A DNA stretch of 64,000 nt from assembly GCA_023079485.1 (NCBI GenBank), contig CM041091.1:35335093-35399092 (forward strand). Direction: 5' to 3'. A model generated the notes under the pieces. That model was not told where the DNA came from. It made no database searches and saw only the letters and a list, made by a program, of their open reading frames with translations. The DNA comes from Archilochus colubris. Taxonomy: Eukaryota; Chordata; Aves; Apodiformes; Trochilidae. The position numbers and the translations under genes were made by a program. This document shows, piece after piece, positions 1 through 10,550 of the stretch (the stretch's first letter is position 1; every line of letters begins with the position of its first letter).

Positions 1-675
1 CTACCTGTTTTTATGCTGTTTTACAAATGATGGATCAGGTAGTCACTGTCTGCTAAAATAAAAATAAAGTTTTGTTGCTTTGAAATCTGCAATGAAAAAC
101 AATTTTCCCTTTCCCAAGTTATAGTTCTTTCGTAGTTTCTGTTTAAAATACTTTCTTCTTTCCAAATAGTTTTTTGAACTAAGACATGCAGAGATCCCAA
201 ATACATCACATCAAACAGCAAATTATCAATTAAATTATTACACTACGTAATAGATTTTGTCAGTAGGCTGACTTCAAAGTCACTATTGCTTTCACTATAC
301 GTTTTTTGATGAATGCCATAGATATTTTAATTTGCAGACTTTTAAAGTTATGTAATGACTTAAAAAAATCTTTCACAGTAAATATGACTAATAGTGCTGT
401 TACAAAGTTCGATGATGTTCAAAGGCTGAATTTGGCTTGTGTTTTCTATATACTGTGTATTGTTCTGAAACAGGTAAATTAGAAAGGTGCTTTGGACAGT
501 TGGTGTACAAACTCCTAAAAACACAAGAGAATAAATTCTTTAATTCAGTAACTGATCTAAGGAAAGTAAGGAAGTAATTCTGAGGCAGGTACTATATTCT
601 GCTTGGTTTTTTTATGGGAGATTGACATACTGTACACCTCTTTCCTTGGCTAGTTAAACCCTGAGCATGCTGTGA

Positions 676-732
676 GTGGAACACAAGTGTTCCACAGGTT
701 GCTGCATGGGGCTCTGGGGAGGAGTCCTCCCC
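676..732. repeat. Pair of short perfect inverted repeats
   Basis: Positions 676-684 (GTGGAACAC) and 687-695 (GTGTTCCAC) form a perfect 9-base inverted repeat around a two-base centre. Only 20 bases further on, 716-732 is a perfect 17-base palindrome around one central base (GGGGAGGA, one base, then TCCTCCCC). Function unknown. The steroid-receptor palindrome needs a three-base centre, so the first is not a standard element. Confidence 0.6.
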
Positions 733-1409
733 ATGCTGAGCATCGCTTGGTGCATCAGTGGTTCTTTCTGCTCAATGTTCTGCTGCTTCACCTAGGGGAT
801 CTCCCCTCTCCCTGTTATCTGTGGTGCTCCTTTAAGAAGCTGCAATTACACTGCAGTCACTGCCACTTTAATATGTCTTTCCTTCATGCCCCTGCTTTGT
901 ATGGCTGAATAAACCGTTGCTGGGTCACTATTTAATTTGATATGGTCCCTCTCAGTAAAATGATGGAGAAAAGATGAATTAAGGCGCTGTGCTGGTCATT
1001 ATCAATCATGGTTTGTGTGCATTACTTATTGCTCACAGTGCTTTTTGACATTAGCCCTCTATAACCTCTCTCTTCATGTTAATGTTGTCTGGAGGTCCTT
1101 TTACCTGATGTAGCAGAGGTTATTTATGTAGGTGGTGTTTCTAGGGGTTTTTAAAAGGTCAACACGATCTCCTGAGAGACTGTATTCACAAAGAAAAGAC
1201 TGGTAGTATATAGCTACAAATTTCCAAATTGTGATTTTTTAAAAAAATTATGTTTTGTTGTTATTTATTTTGTATTTTTTAAGTACTTCTAATAGAGAGG
1301 TGTCAGAGTTTCAGTTACACTTATGAAAGCCAGTATTTGGCAAAATAGCCTCTGGGGTGGGATAATCTCATGAAGGCGTACAGGCTGGAAGTAGCTATCA
1401 AGATAACAG

Positions 1410-1500
1410 AAGAGGACCCAGATCTTATTGAACAACAAGTTGAACATGAGCCAGCACCGTGCTTTGGTTGTAAAGAAGGCCAGCAGCCTCCTAAGATGTG
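1410..1500 (+). mobile_element. CR1 LINE fragment, sense orientation, diverged
   Basis: The stretch AACAACAAGTTGAACATGAG at about 1430-1449, followed by a degraded version of the GCCAGCAGTGTGC...AAGAAGGCCA block, matches the sense strand of the CR1 non-LTR retrotransposon near the end of its reverse-transcriptase reading frame, as I recall the avian consensus. The preceding GAGGACCCAGATCTTATTG is a mutated version of the 'aaggacctgggggtcttggtgg' segment. The fragment fades out after about 1500; outer limits are uncertain. It is a dead, 5'- and 3'-truncated copy. Confidence 0.65.
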
Positions 1501-4322
1501 TTATGTCCCAGAAGGGGACCCCTCCCATCCATCTGGCACTCCCAAGGCCAAGTAACATCGGCAGCATCTCATGTGGAAACCCCCATCCCAGAAAGATGTG
1601 AGCAAACTGGAGCAAGCCTAGCAGAAGCAAATTGCGGAGTTCCTATCTTGGGGATGCTCAAAACGCAGCTGGAGGTGACTGAGCAATGGAATCTGGTTGG
1701 CCCAGATTGTTGCAGTGCTACAAATGCTAGAAGTCCCTGTTATGTTGCCAAAGAGAAAAATAGCAAATGCAGCAACTTCATTGAAGATGTTATCTTGGGA
1801 TGGGTTTGTGTTGTTCTTCAGTAATTAAAAGTTCACTACGGTTATTTTTAAGAATGAAATGACAGAGCTGTCCTTTTTTGATAGACAGTAGATTTAAGCC
1901 TATTTTCAATGCCGTTAGCATTTAAATTTTTTCATTGGTTTGCTGTTGAATAAATGTTGATATTTTGCCAAATATCAGGTTGGAGCTGTGCTGTCATGGT
2001 CATCAGAGAAACTGTGAATAGACAAGACTTTACTGGATTATGGGGTTTGTAGTTCAGCCAGGAAAGCTGGAGTGTCAGGAAGATTTGGTATGTTAGCCCT
2101 TCCCCAGCTGCTGCCTAATTGAGCACAGTGACTGCTGGAGCTTCAAAAAACGTTATTTCAGTGTTGAATAAAAAATCTTTACAATAAAGTAGATATTCAC
2201 AGTTTTTTTCAATAGAGCTGCAGTTTAAGAAAATTAAAAACTTGGGATCTCCTAAGACAAAACTGCCAAGAGCTCAGAGAATTCAGTTCCCCTCTGCCTG
2301 CATGCAGACATCAGCTGCATTTCAAAGTAGTGAACTGTTAGTTCTTCCTCCCTGAAGATTATGTCATTAGAAGTAGACTTTCAAAAGCCAAAATTCTTAA
2401 AAGATCTAAACACCTATAAGCATTAACAGACAACTTATGTTAACTACTGAATATCACAACCCTCTTATCCCCTTGTCTGTGGTCACAGAACTGGTGCACT
2501 CAGCTGCCAGGAGTCGCCAGCCAGACCAGGGGGTGATGGTGCAAACCTTGTATATGCTCAGAAGTCCCTTTATTCTCTGTAATCCTTCTTGTTTCAGGAG
2601 GTTGTTCCCCTTTTGTCTATAGGAAATCTTACATTTGGCTAAACATTTGTTAATTTATTTTGTTCCCTATGTACTTGTCCTGTGAGCTACTGAAAGCATA
2701 AGTCAAGGACAGAAGAAAGCTGTTCTTTCCACAGTATCAAAACATGAATGTTGATTCACTGCAAAAAGGACTTTGCTGTTAGCCACTGCTCTTGGACTCA
2801 GCAGTCCTTCTTGTCCTTGGGCTGCCCTCTGCAGCAATGCAAAGCTGATAAAATTTGTGTGGGATAAGCCTCCAGCCCTTTCTTAATGGGGCCAGCAGAG
2901 GTTCCTCAGGTAAGTAGCCAAGCTGCTGTTGTCCCTGAGGTTCTACGAGTACTGTGTAGCAGCCTTTGTAGCAGGACCCAGAGCCTGCAAAAAGATAATT
3001 CTGGAATTGCCAGCTGAAGTAAGAAATACTAAAAACAGGAGGTTTCCCAAAATCTGGAGTACATAACTGTAAATAGATTTTGTAGACAGTTTTTTATTCT
3101 CAGTTTTGTAACATGTAGGTAAGACATTTTCCATAAAATTACAGGCTCTGAAGTTAAGTACAATCACTGATATAAGATGTTACAAGTAATGCTGCACATT
3201 TTCCTGGTTTTGGGTAGAAGAGAACAGCTGTGTACCAGTAGTTTTCACATTCAAGTTTTCAAGAAGAAGCTATTATTTATTCAGTAGAATAAACATTTCG
3301 AAATATTTTGAAATCTTCATAAGTGTATTTTGAGAGCAGGGAGAACTCCAAGGGGAAAGAGCCCTAAAAAGGGAGTGGTGATGGGTCTGGTACTCCACTA
3401 GGCCAGCAGTGTATGGGGCTCAGAATTTCAAGAGGACTGTCTTGTTGACAGTGAGGTGGATAAACACATCTGGGCAGTCTCTTCTGGAAGTTGTGCCTCA
3501 GGAGCACAGAGCTCCTGAGCTGAGGATGCTCTGCTGTGGCTGGAACTTGGTTCGTAATAAGGACTTGCAGTCTTTTGCTACAGAATCATTGACATCATTA
3601 TTTTGGCCTGTCTGGTGCAGTATTCCTTACCAGGGGACATTAGCCTAGCTCCACATTCATTGTTAACAGTGAATAAATAAGATGTAGAATCATGTCTTTT
3701 TGTGTGAGGTTGTAATTTATGGCAGTAGCTTATGAGTGGTGCTGAAAAAATCCTTTTGCTGTATCAGAAGAGCCGTGCGTTGGCATGAGGTGATTTGTGC
3801 CTTTCTCGCGCATGGTGGAGTTTTGATAAATGTAATGTTTTACCTTTATTTAAATTCCTCTTAACTTTTATAGAAATATTAGGTGGGTTGGCTTAGCAAG
3901 AGAAATAGCTTTCTAGCAGATCTCATTCATTTTAGTTCGGTGTAAATCTCTGATGACATTTTAAAGTTCAGATAACGTTACAAAGGAGCCAAGGCATTTG
4001 TGCACAGACGGTAAGAATTTGCTGGTTAGGGCTAAGCGTTAATACAGTTGTGAAGCTTTCCTAATTCGTTCTCTTTCCTCTATAAACAACAAACAGGACT
4101 TAGATTTTAACACCTAAGTTTATAACTGCTGCAGGACCAAAAATATAAATAATTCCAGGATTTATAGGAGACACAATATATGTTTAAAAGGTACATCAGT
4201 TTATGGATAGTGTTTATTACAGTGTGTGGGTGAATGTTGTATTTTGTTCTCTGTAGAAGTACATTTAATTTTCACAGTAATGCTTTACTTCAAATGACTG
4301 ATTTTCTTTGCTTATATTTCAG

Positions 4323-4375
4323 TGCAAGTGGTCCAGAAAAGGTTTCATTCGAACAAGATGGTGTATTACTGATTG
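4323..4375 (+). CDS. INPP5A: INPP5A exon encoding CKWSRKGFIRTRWCITD (partial gene)
   Basis: This 53-base exon starts in phase 0 after the acceptor AG at 4321-4322 and ends two bases into a cysteine codon before the donor GTAGGT at 4376. It reads C-K-W-S-R-K-G-F-I-R-T-R-W-C-I-T-D, corresponding to about residues 159-175 of the human enzyme. The match is exact except for one alanine-to-threonine change near the end (human CIADC, here CITDC, from memory). It forms the strand entering the core of the exonuclease-endonuclease-phosphatase fold. The exon is too short to stand out as an open reading frame and is called from homology, splice signals and phase agreement with the next exon. Confidence 0.95.
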
Positions 4376-4837
4376 GTAGGTTGCATCTTTGTTTCTGATT
4401 GTGTATATAATGTACATTTTTGTTAACACTGTTTCAAAGAAGTTATTAGCATATTTGGCCTGTTCAAATGTATTCCTCCTAAGATATGCTGTGAAAATCT
4501 ACAGCGGAAAAAACATAATTGCTTTTAGAATTATCCAACAGCCTACAGAGGTGTGGGCTGAGAGGAGCAGTCAGCCACATGAAAACAGAGGTTCAGTGTC
4601 ATAAGGCTGGTACACACTAGGGCAGTCTTACCTGTGGATGAGTTGTCAAAGTTTGAGGATAGTCTTTTGCAAACTTCCGGTGATGATACCTTAATTTGCA
4701 CAGTCTGTGTGAATAAATATTAAGGTAACATGAGAGAATACATGAAGTTTTATTATGTTGAATGCTTTGATGATGCAGCAAATGTTTGTTTTTTTTTATC
4801 ATTAATAGTTTTCTTTTTTTTTCCTTTTTTGCCATAG
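4376..4837 (+). other. INPP5A: INPP5A intron, 462 bases
   Basis: Short intron between the first two visible exons, with donor GTAGGT and acceptor GCCATAG. The 45 bases before the acceptor are an unusually long pyrimidine tract with T runs of 8 and 9. Nothing else is recognisable inside it. Confidence 0.9.
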
Positions 4838-4957
4838 TGCCTTTGACTTGGTAAACATTCATCTTTTCCATGATGCTTCCAATTTAATTGCTTGGGAAAC
4901 AAGCCCATCGGTTTACTCAGGAATACGGCATAAGGCTCTTGGCTATGTACTTGATAG
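4838..4957 (+). CDS. INPP5A: INPP5A exon encoding the NIHLFHDASNL segment
   Basis: This 120-base exon completes the cysteine codon split by the previous intron, then reads AFDLVNIHLFHDASNLIAWE and on to SGIRHKALGYVLD, about residues 176-215 of the enzyme. The N-x-H-L-x-H pattern is the family's conserved strand that carries an active-site asparagine and histidine. The only difference from the human protein that I recall is valine to isoleucine in NLIAW. The exon ends two bases into an arginine codon before GTATGT at 4958. An open frame continues past the donor for about 35 codons, but that part is intronic and has no homology. Confidence 0.97.
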
Positions 4958-5289
4958 GTATGTATTAGCCTTTACTTGCCTCTGTGTCTTCTGTGTTCAT
5001 AAGCAGTGTGTGAAAGATGTTTCAAATGACACACTCAGAAATGTGGTAGTTTTTATTCTGTGAACTGAGAATGGTTACTTGTTACCAGAGTTTTCTAGAT
5101 GATGCCAATGACAGGTCAGTTTATGACACTAACCATTTTAAACTAAATTACTGAGGTAAGAGAATCTATTTGAAGTCACCAGAACTTGTAAAACAGAAAG
5201 GTTAATTGCTTACATGTGTTAGTTAACTTAGATTCTCTGTACTTGGCATGGTGTCTAATAAAGCTCTCATTCAGGTATGAGTTCAGTTG

Positions 5290-5680
5290 CAGAATAATAG
5301 AATAATCCCAGTTGGAAGGGAACTTTGGAGGCCTCTCATTCATCCTGCTTGGAGCAAGCTGACATCAACATCAGATCAGGTTGTTCAAGCCTTATCCAGC
5401 TGACCTTCAAAAAAGCTCCATGCAGGTGGTTTGCAGCTTGTCCAGGCCACCCGCTCCGATGTTTGCCTACCCACATTGTGAAACTTTTTAATACCCAGTC
5501 AGAATATCCCTCAAAGCAGTTTGTGCTTTGCTGAGAAGAGCCTGGCTCTGTCTTACCTGTAACTGCCAAATAGATGAAGCCAGCAACAAAGTCCTCCCAT
5601 AGCCGTCTTTTCTGTAAAGGAAACAAATCCATCTTTTTCAGCCTCTCCATGTAAGTCATGAGCTCCAGCCCCCTCAGTGT
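5290..5680 (-). mobile_element. CR1 LINE 3' end, 5'-truncated
   Basis: Read on the + strand, this region follows the reverse complement of the avian CR1 3' untranslated region. AGAATAATAGAATAATCC at 5291-5308 is a decayed pair of the terminal ATTCTATG octamers. GTTGGAAGGGAACTTTGGAG follows at 5311-5330. Then come AGATCAGGTTGTTCAAGCC (from 5374), a CCACATTGTGAAACTTTTTA segment with CCAGTCAGAATATCCC, TGAGAAGAGCCTGGCTCTGT (from 5532), and finally CAGCCTCTCC with AGCTCCAGCCCCCTCAGTGT near 5640-5680. Internal indels and substitutions indicate an old, inactive insertion. The family is well established; the subfamily cannot be called by eye. Confidence 0.9.
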
Positions 5681-7699
5681 GAAACACCCTGTGGTGTTTC
5701 AGTCTCAGTCACAGCAGTGTGTAGCCAGTCTTCTTAAAGCAGTAGTAGAGCATGGTGTACAGTCATCACACAATTAATAACTGCTGATAATAACATCACT
5801 GTTATTAACAGCATCATGGTTTATAGTGTCATTTGGGAGCTGATTCATCTGATGGGTGGTACAATGCTGAGGGTAGTCCTAAAAAACCACAACGCCCAAA
5901 TTAGCAGTTATAAAGTAAAAGAAGTAATTTCTGCACAGGCATACGTGTGTTGGCAAAGTAAAGGGGTGTTTGACTTACAAGGTACTGTTTGACTTCATTT
6001 TTGCCTGAGAAACAGCTCTCTAGAGCAACTGTGGCATACACTGCCATCTGGGCTGTGAGATGGTGCTTAAACCAAACAGCTTAGGCTGGAAAAGAATAAA
6101 AGCAGAACATTTAATGTACTGTTTTTCTATCCCTTCCCTGGTGCCAGTCAGGGTGTGCAGTGTGCTGAAGGGAAGGCAGTGGGTGCCTGTGCTGCAAGGG
6201 AGGCCCTGCCCAACCCAGCTGAGTCATGGTCAGCATCTGGGATGAGGATGGGTCCCCTGGGCTCTGCCTGCCTGCAGCTGCCCAGTGCCTGGCAAGTACA
6301 GTGAGGGATTCCACCAACATGTAACTCTGTTCCTGTGACTCTCTCACAGCAGGCTGGCAGTTGAGGACACTCCTGAACCAAATGATGTTCTTCATTTAGA
6401 TATATTTGTGTATGCAGTGTTGCATTTTTTTTTCTATTCCTTGGAAAGGTTCTAAAATGTGGAATAGAGCATAGATACCTTTTCCATCACATTCTATTCA
6501 AATTTTTATTTCTTTCTGTAAGTTTTATCTTATTTAAAGACAGGCAGATATTCTAGCAGAAGAGACTGCTTCTTCCACTGTGTGTAAATAAGTGTTTTTC
6601 CTGTGCACCCCAGCAGAGGGCTAAGTAGTAATTTCTCCAAAATACACAATTATTTTGACCTTTGTGGTTGTGATACAAGGATGGAGAAAAATGCAGTATG
6701 TTATCTCTTGTATCAGTTCTAAAAGCTCTTGAAATCATCAGAGAAGACTGGAGGCACTTGGAAGGCTAACATATGGGTAGCATGGAGTGGTTATCAAAAG
6801 ATGTTTCATTTTGAGGGCAGAGATACAGTGAGATCAGCATCTACTCTCAGTCCTTTTTGAGACCCCAGTTTTTGAGTTCTGTTGCATACATCAGTGTGTG
6901 AAAGGCCTGGTTTAATTTCATATTTTCTTGGCTCCGTTGACATCCTCTTCTTTTCTCATGCTTTGCATCAGGGAACTTTAGCAGACCTGTATAAACCTTT
7001 TGTATTATTTATGGCATGCTTGTTTACAGCATACAGTGTGCTTCATTAGCTAATTTTGGCTTTGGACCTCCCACGATGTCCTGGCAAGGGTAAGGTAATA
7101 AGACTGCAGTATTAGTGTCAGCGGTGGGTCAGAGATGTCATGATGGTATATCATTAAAATGTGACACTGCCGAAAACTGCCCCAACTCCCCTGTCCTTAA
7201 AAAAGAAGCCCTTCAATTTTAGGTTGCACACTGCTACTGGGAGCTGGCTTTCAGATGAATTGCTCATTTTGAGGGAGCAGCCAGCCGCAGATCCGGACCT
7301 CCACAGTGAAATGATGGGCTGACTGGCACAAAAGGGGAGTTCTGTAGGAGCAGTGAATAATGGGAAACCCCTTTCATCGGCATTGCTAACCTTTTGGCAG
7401 CCACCAGCAAACTCTATTCTGATCTGCTGATTGGGGAGGACAATACACTGAAGCTCACTTTGAATGAATGCTACCACCAACAGTGTCCCCATTCAGAAGG
7501 TTTTGGGAACCATCTTTGACCATTGTCTGCCATCACTCCTTCAGACAGTAGGAAAAGGGAAAGTGAGAGCGGCTATTGGGGGAAAAGTACTTCTTTTCTT
7601 GGCTTTAATCTCTCTTTAAAGCTTCATAGATCTACATTTCCAGCTGAGCTACTGGAACTATGCAGTGTCAGATAAATACAGAAGAGAGAGGTTTCAAGC

Positions 7700-8070
7700 T
7701 GAGCTTTTAAATCTCCTTATCTGCATGAACTAATAATGCAGATTTAGTGCTGTTAAAAATGGAGACTGATAAGTCTTTTCCTTTAAAGCCTTTAAACTGC
7801 TAAAGAGCATTTAACGGCACCGAAGTTCAAACCCAGTGAACAATACTGAGAAGGAAAACAGTTTAATGAGCTAAACCTTCACTGAATGAAACAGAAACAC
7901 CTTCTCACAGTTGATTTAGGTCACTGTGGGAGTAAGTGAAAGCGCAGTTCTCTTTCACGCTGCATCTTCATAAACATGAATTAAGTACAGCCTTTTCATG
8001 TAAGGGAAAAGCTATCGCAGGCCTTTGAAATACAAAGGGAAGACAAGAGGCTGTAAATAGAACTCAAATG
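7700..8070. promoter_or_regulatory. Candidate intronic non-coding regulatory block
   Basis: This stretch is repeat-free, has no plausible coding frame and is dense in short words typical of developmental enhancers. GAACAAT at 7838-7844 is a SOX-like site and TTTAATGAG near 7862 is a homeodomain-like site. CCTTTGAAATACAAAGG at 8022-8038 is a perfect inverted pair of SOX/TCF-type sites. The call rests on sequence texture and on INPP5A's neighbourhood with NKX6-2. No conservation could be measured, so this is inference. Confidence 0.25.
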
Positions 8071-9339
8071 AATTAGCTTGACTGTTAAAATCATCAGGGA
8101 AGTTTTTTTTCACCAAAATTATTTTAACTAGAGAGTTTTTGCACACAGGCACAAAGCTGCTCAACATCTCCAAATTACTGAGAAGGGGAGGAGTTAGAGG
8201 AGAAAAAAAATGGAAAAAGGTGTCAAGTGCATCATTAAAAGTTGTCAGTAAAAGTTTTCTCCTGAAGGAGAAATAATCTTACAGTCACAGTTAAACCTTA
8301 ACAACTTTAAAAAATTAATTATATAGTGAGGTTATCCTTTTAAAGAGACCTAGCAGTTACATGCTGTGCCAGATTGTTTTTTAGCATCTGACATTTAGCA
8401 AATACAAAGAAAATATGGTGTTAAATAGACTCTTTAAGCAAGCTGGAATTGCAAAAAGTAATAGTAAATAGTGGCCTATATATTTACAAACACATGTACA
8501 GTTCATATGTAGAAAATTGAGGTGGGTAATAAGTCAGTTATGTTATTCCACGTAGACACAGATAGAGTCAAAATTGAACTGGCTTTACAAATGAGAATAA
8601 GACCACATGCTTTATATTTTATGGGAGGAAAAAAAAAATAATTACAGGCCCATTTCGGATAACTCCTATGAACAATTAGCCCTATTTGCGTTATACTTGC
8701 ATTTTTGTAGTTTTTAAAGGTTTTTGCTACACATGAGTATAATAAAGAAAATATAGCTCATATTTAATGTAGTGTTTTTCATTACTTGTGCAGATTTCCT
8801 ATTAATTAATCATATTGGCATATTAGTCACGCTATTTAGACCTGGCTAGGGAAAAGTGCTGAATTTCATAGGCCGACAAGGGACTGAGTAGCAGCTGTAT
8901 GACAAGGTTGTTTAAAAGTATCAAAAGAGAGTTTGCAAAGGACATGGACGTGAGATGTTAGCCTGATACTGTGGCTCTTGGAGTGCCAGCCATTTAAACT
9001 TCCTGAAATTATCTAGAGCATTGAGATCCATGAAATGAATGTAGTTTTTTTTACAGAAAGTGACAGTGCTCTTCTGTTTTCCTATTGAAATGTTCCCTGG
9101 CCTAGTTCAACAGAAACATTTTTACATTACAACTGTGAAATCTTGGCATAAAGCTCCCCTTTGTGCCCTTCATTATTTTCTCACAAATATAGTCCATTGT
9201 CACATAGCTGAAGTTAATTTGATCAACATTGGGACATTTAACTTTTATGTCCGGTCAAAGGAGCTGTTTCATGCTCATTTTGGGTATTCAAAAGAAATGA
9301 TTGCCAGAAAAATAATGTTACTATTAACAATTCAGAGCA

Positions 9340-9560
9340 ATTAGTTTCCCAGGGAGAGGCGATGTGATGCACCGGCTCCACACAACTATTCTTTGTCATT
9401 TTATGGATGCTCATCAGTCAACTGTCACATCTTCTCAAAGACCCCTCCAATCTAAATGTTTCTCTTTGGGCTTTTCCCAGAACTAGCAGCTGAATGAGCA
9501 AAAGAAAAGCCACTTAGTTTCTAGGCAAAGGAAAACATCACTCTAAAGATCTGGGTCATT
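9340..9560. promoter_or_regulatory. Candidate intronic non-coding regulatory block
   Basis: A repeat-free stretch with AGCAATTAG at its start (homeodomain-like core), TTCTTTGTCATTTTATGGATG and several AAAG/CTTTG words. There is no coding frame of note. Limits are approximate and the call is based on texture alone. Confidence 0.2.
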
Positions 9561-9598
9561 TGAGAAGATCCTAGGAGTAGCTTGGCTTGGAAAGGAGT

Positions 9599-9606
9599 GG
9601 GGGGGG
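9599..9606. repeat. Short G run (8)
   Basis: Eight consecutive G residues in an otherwise AT-rich stretch, followed by TTGGG. Likely length-variable. Confidence 0.7.
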
Positions 9607-10540
9607 TTGGGATTTTAAAAAATTTTTATTTATATTTTTGTAACAGTAATTTTAACATCAAGTGAAAACTCACTCTGTGGCTTCAAACATTTAGTGAAAT
9701 TTCTCTGTATTCAGATAGAATGCACTCACAGGGCAAATAAACCTTCATCCAAATGGTCTTCTAACGAAGCTTTAAAACCCTAGATCACATTCAAAAAGAC
9801 AGCCTTTCATTAAACACCCTGAGTCTCATCTCATTAATATTCCATCATCCCCCCTTTAACTAAGGTTAAGTGCTCTCAAAATTAGTGTGTTTGTATAATA
9901 TGCTCTTTAAAGAGTAAATCCAGCAAAATTGTCTTGTTACTTTCAACCTGTCAAATACAGTCAAAGATACTTTTTCCATGTTCTTGCTTTTCTGATGGCT
10001 GGAGTTTTGCATGTTTGATGCAATTGTCAAAAAATTAATTCGTATGTTTACACAAACACATTAAAATTTTTATTAAGGTTATATTTTTAGCAGAAAAATA
10101 TTTTTAAACTTGTATGTGCTGTGAGGGAAAATATACTTGATTGTAATTTTAAGGACACAATAGATGAATTTCCATAATATGCGAATGTTAATTTCTGATA
10201 TTCTAGTCATTAATTTTGCCCTTATTTTGTTATTTTCAGCATCATTTTTTAGTAATTAATAACTAAGCAGGTTAATAGATGTGTTACTCAAGTTGTTACT
10301 CAAATTTTAAATTAAGGACCTGCTTTTTTTTTTCTCCTGTTAAAAAGAAATCTGTGTAAACAAAAGCAGGTTTGGAAGCTGCTGAACTGGAGAATCAGCA
10401 GTCCAAAATCCAAGCTTACAGGTGTCACACAGAAAGATGTCACATAATAAAAATACCGTGGATTCACTGAGTCACTCTTCAGATTTTTGACATAATTAAG
10501 GCTCCTTCAGAAGAAATGCTGAAAAATGAGGTCTCCTTGT

Positions 10541-10550
10541 GGGGGGGGGG
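10541..10550. repeat. Short G run (10)
   Basis: Ten consecutive G residues between T and TGG. Such runs are prone to length polymorphism and sequencing error. Confidence 0.8.

Larger units (their letters stand above)
1..4322 (+). other. INPP5A: Intron of INPP5A, 3' part (upstream edge of window)
   Basis: This stretch precedes the first visible exon and ends in a pyrimidine-rich tract and AG at 4321-4322. I looked for the preceding coding segment (the FPQDYFPE region of the human protein) and did not see it, so the exon before lies off the left edge. It contains a CR1 fragment near 1410-1500 and two short perfect inverted repeats at 676-695 and 716-732. The rest is AT-rich unique sequence in which I see nothing assignable. 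Confidence 0.8.

Noticed and set aside
676..695. Glucocorticoid or androgen response element
   Set aside because: The half-sites are not AGAACA/TGTTCT with a three-base spacer; the centre spacing is wrong.
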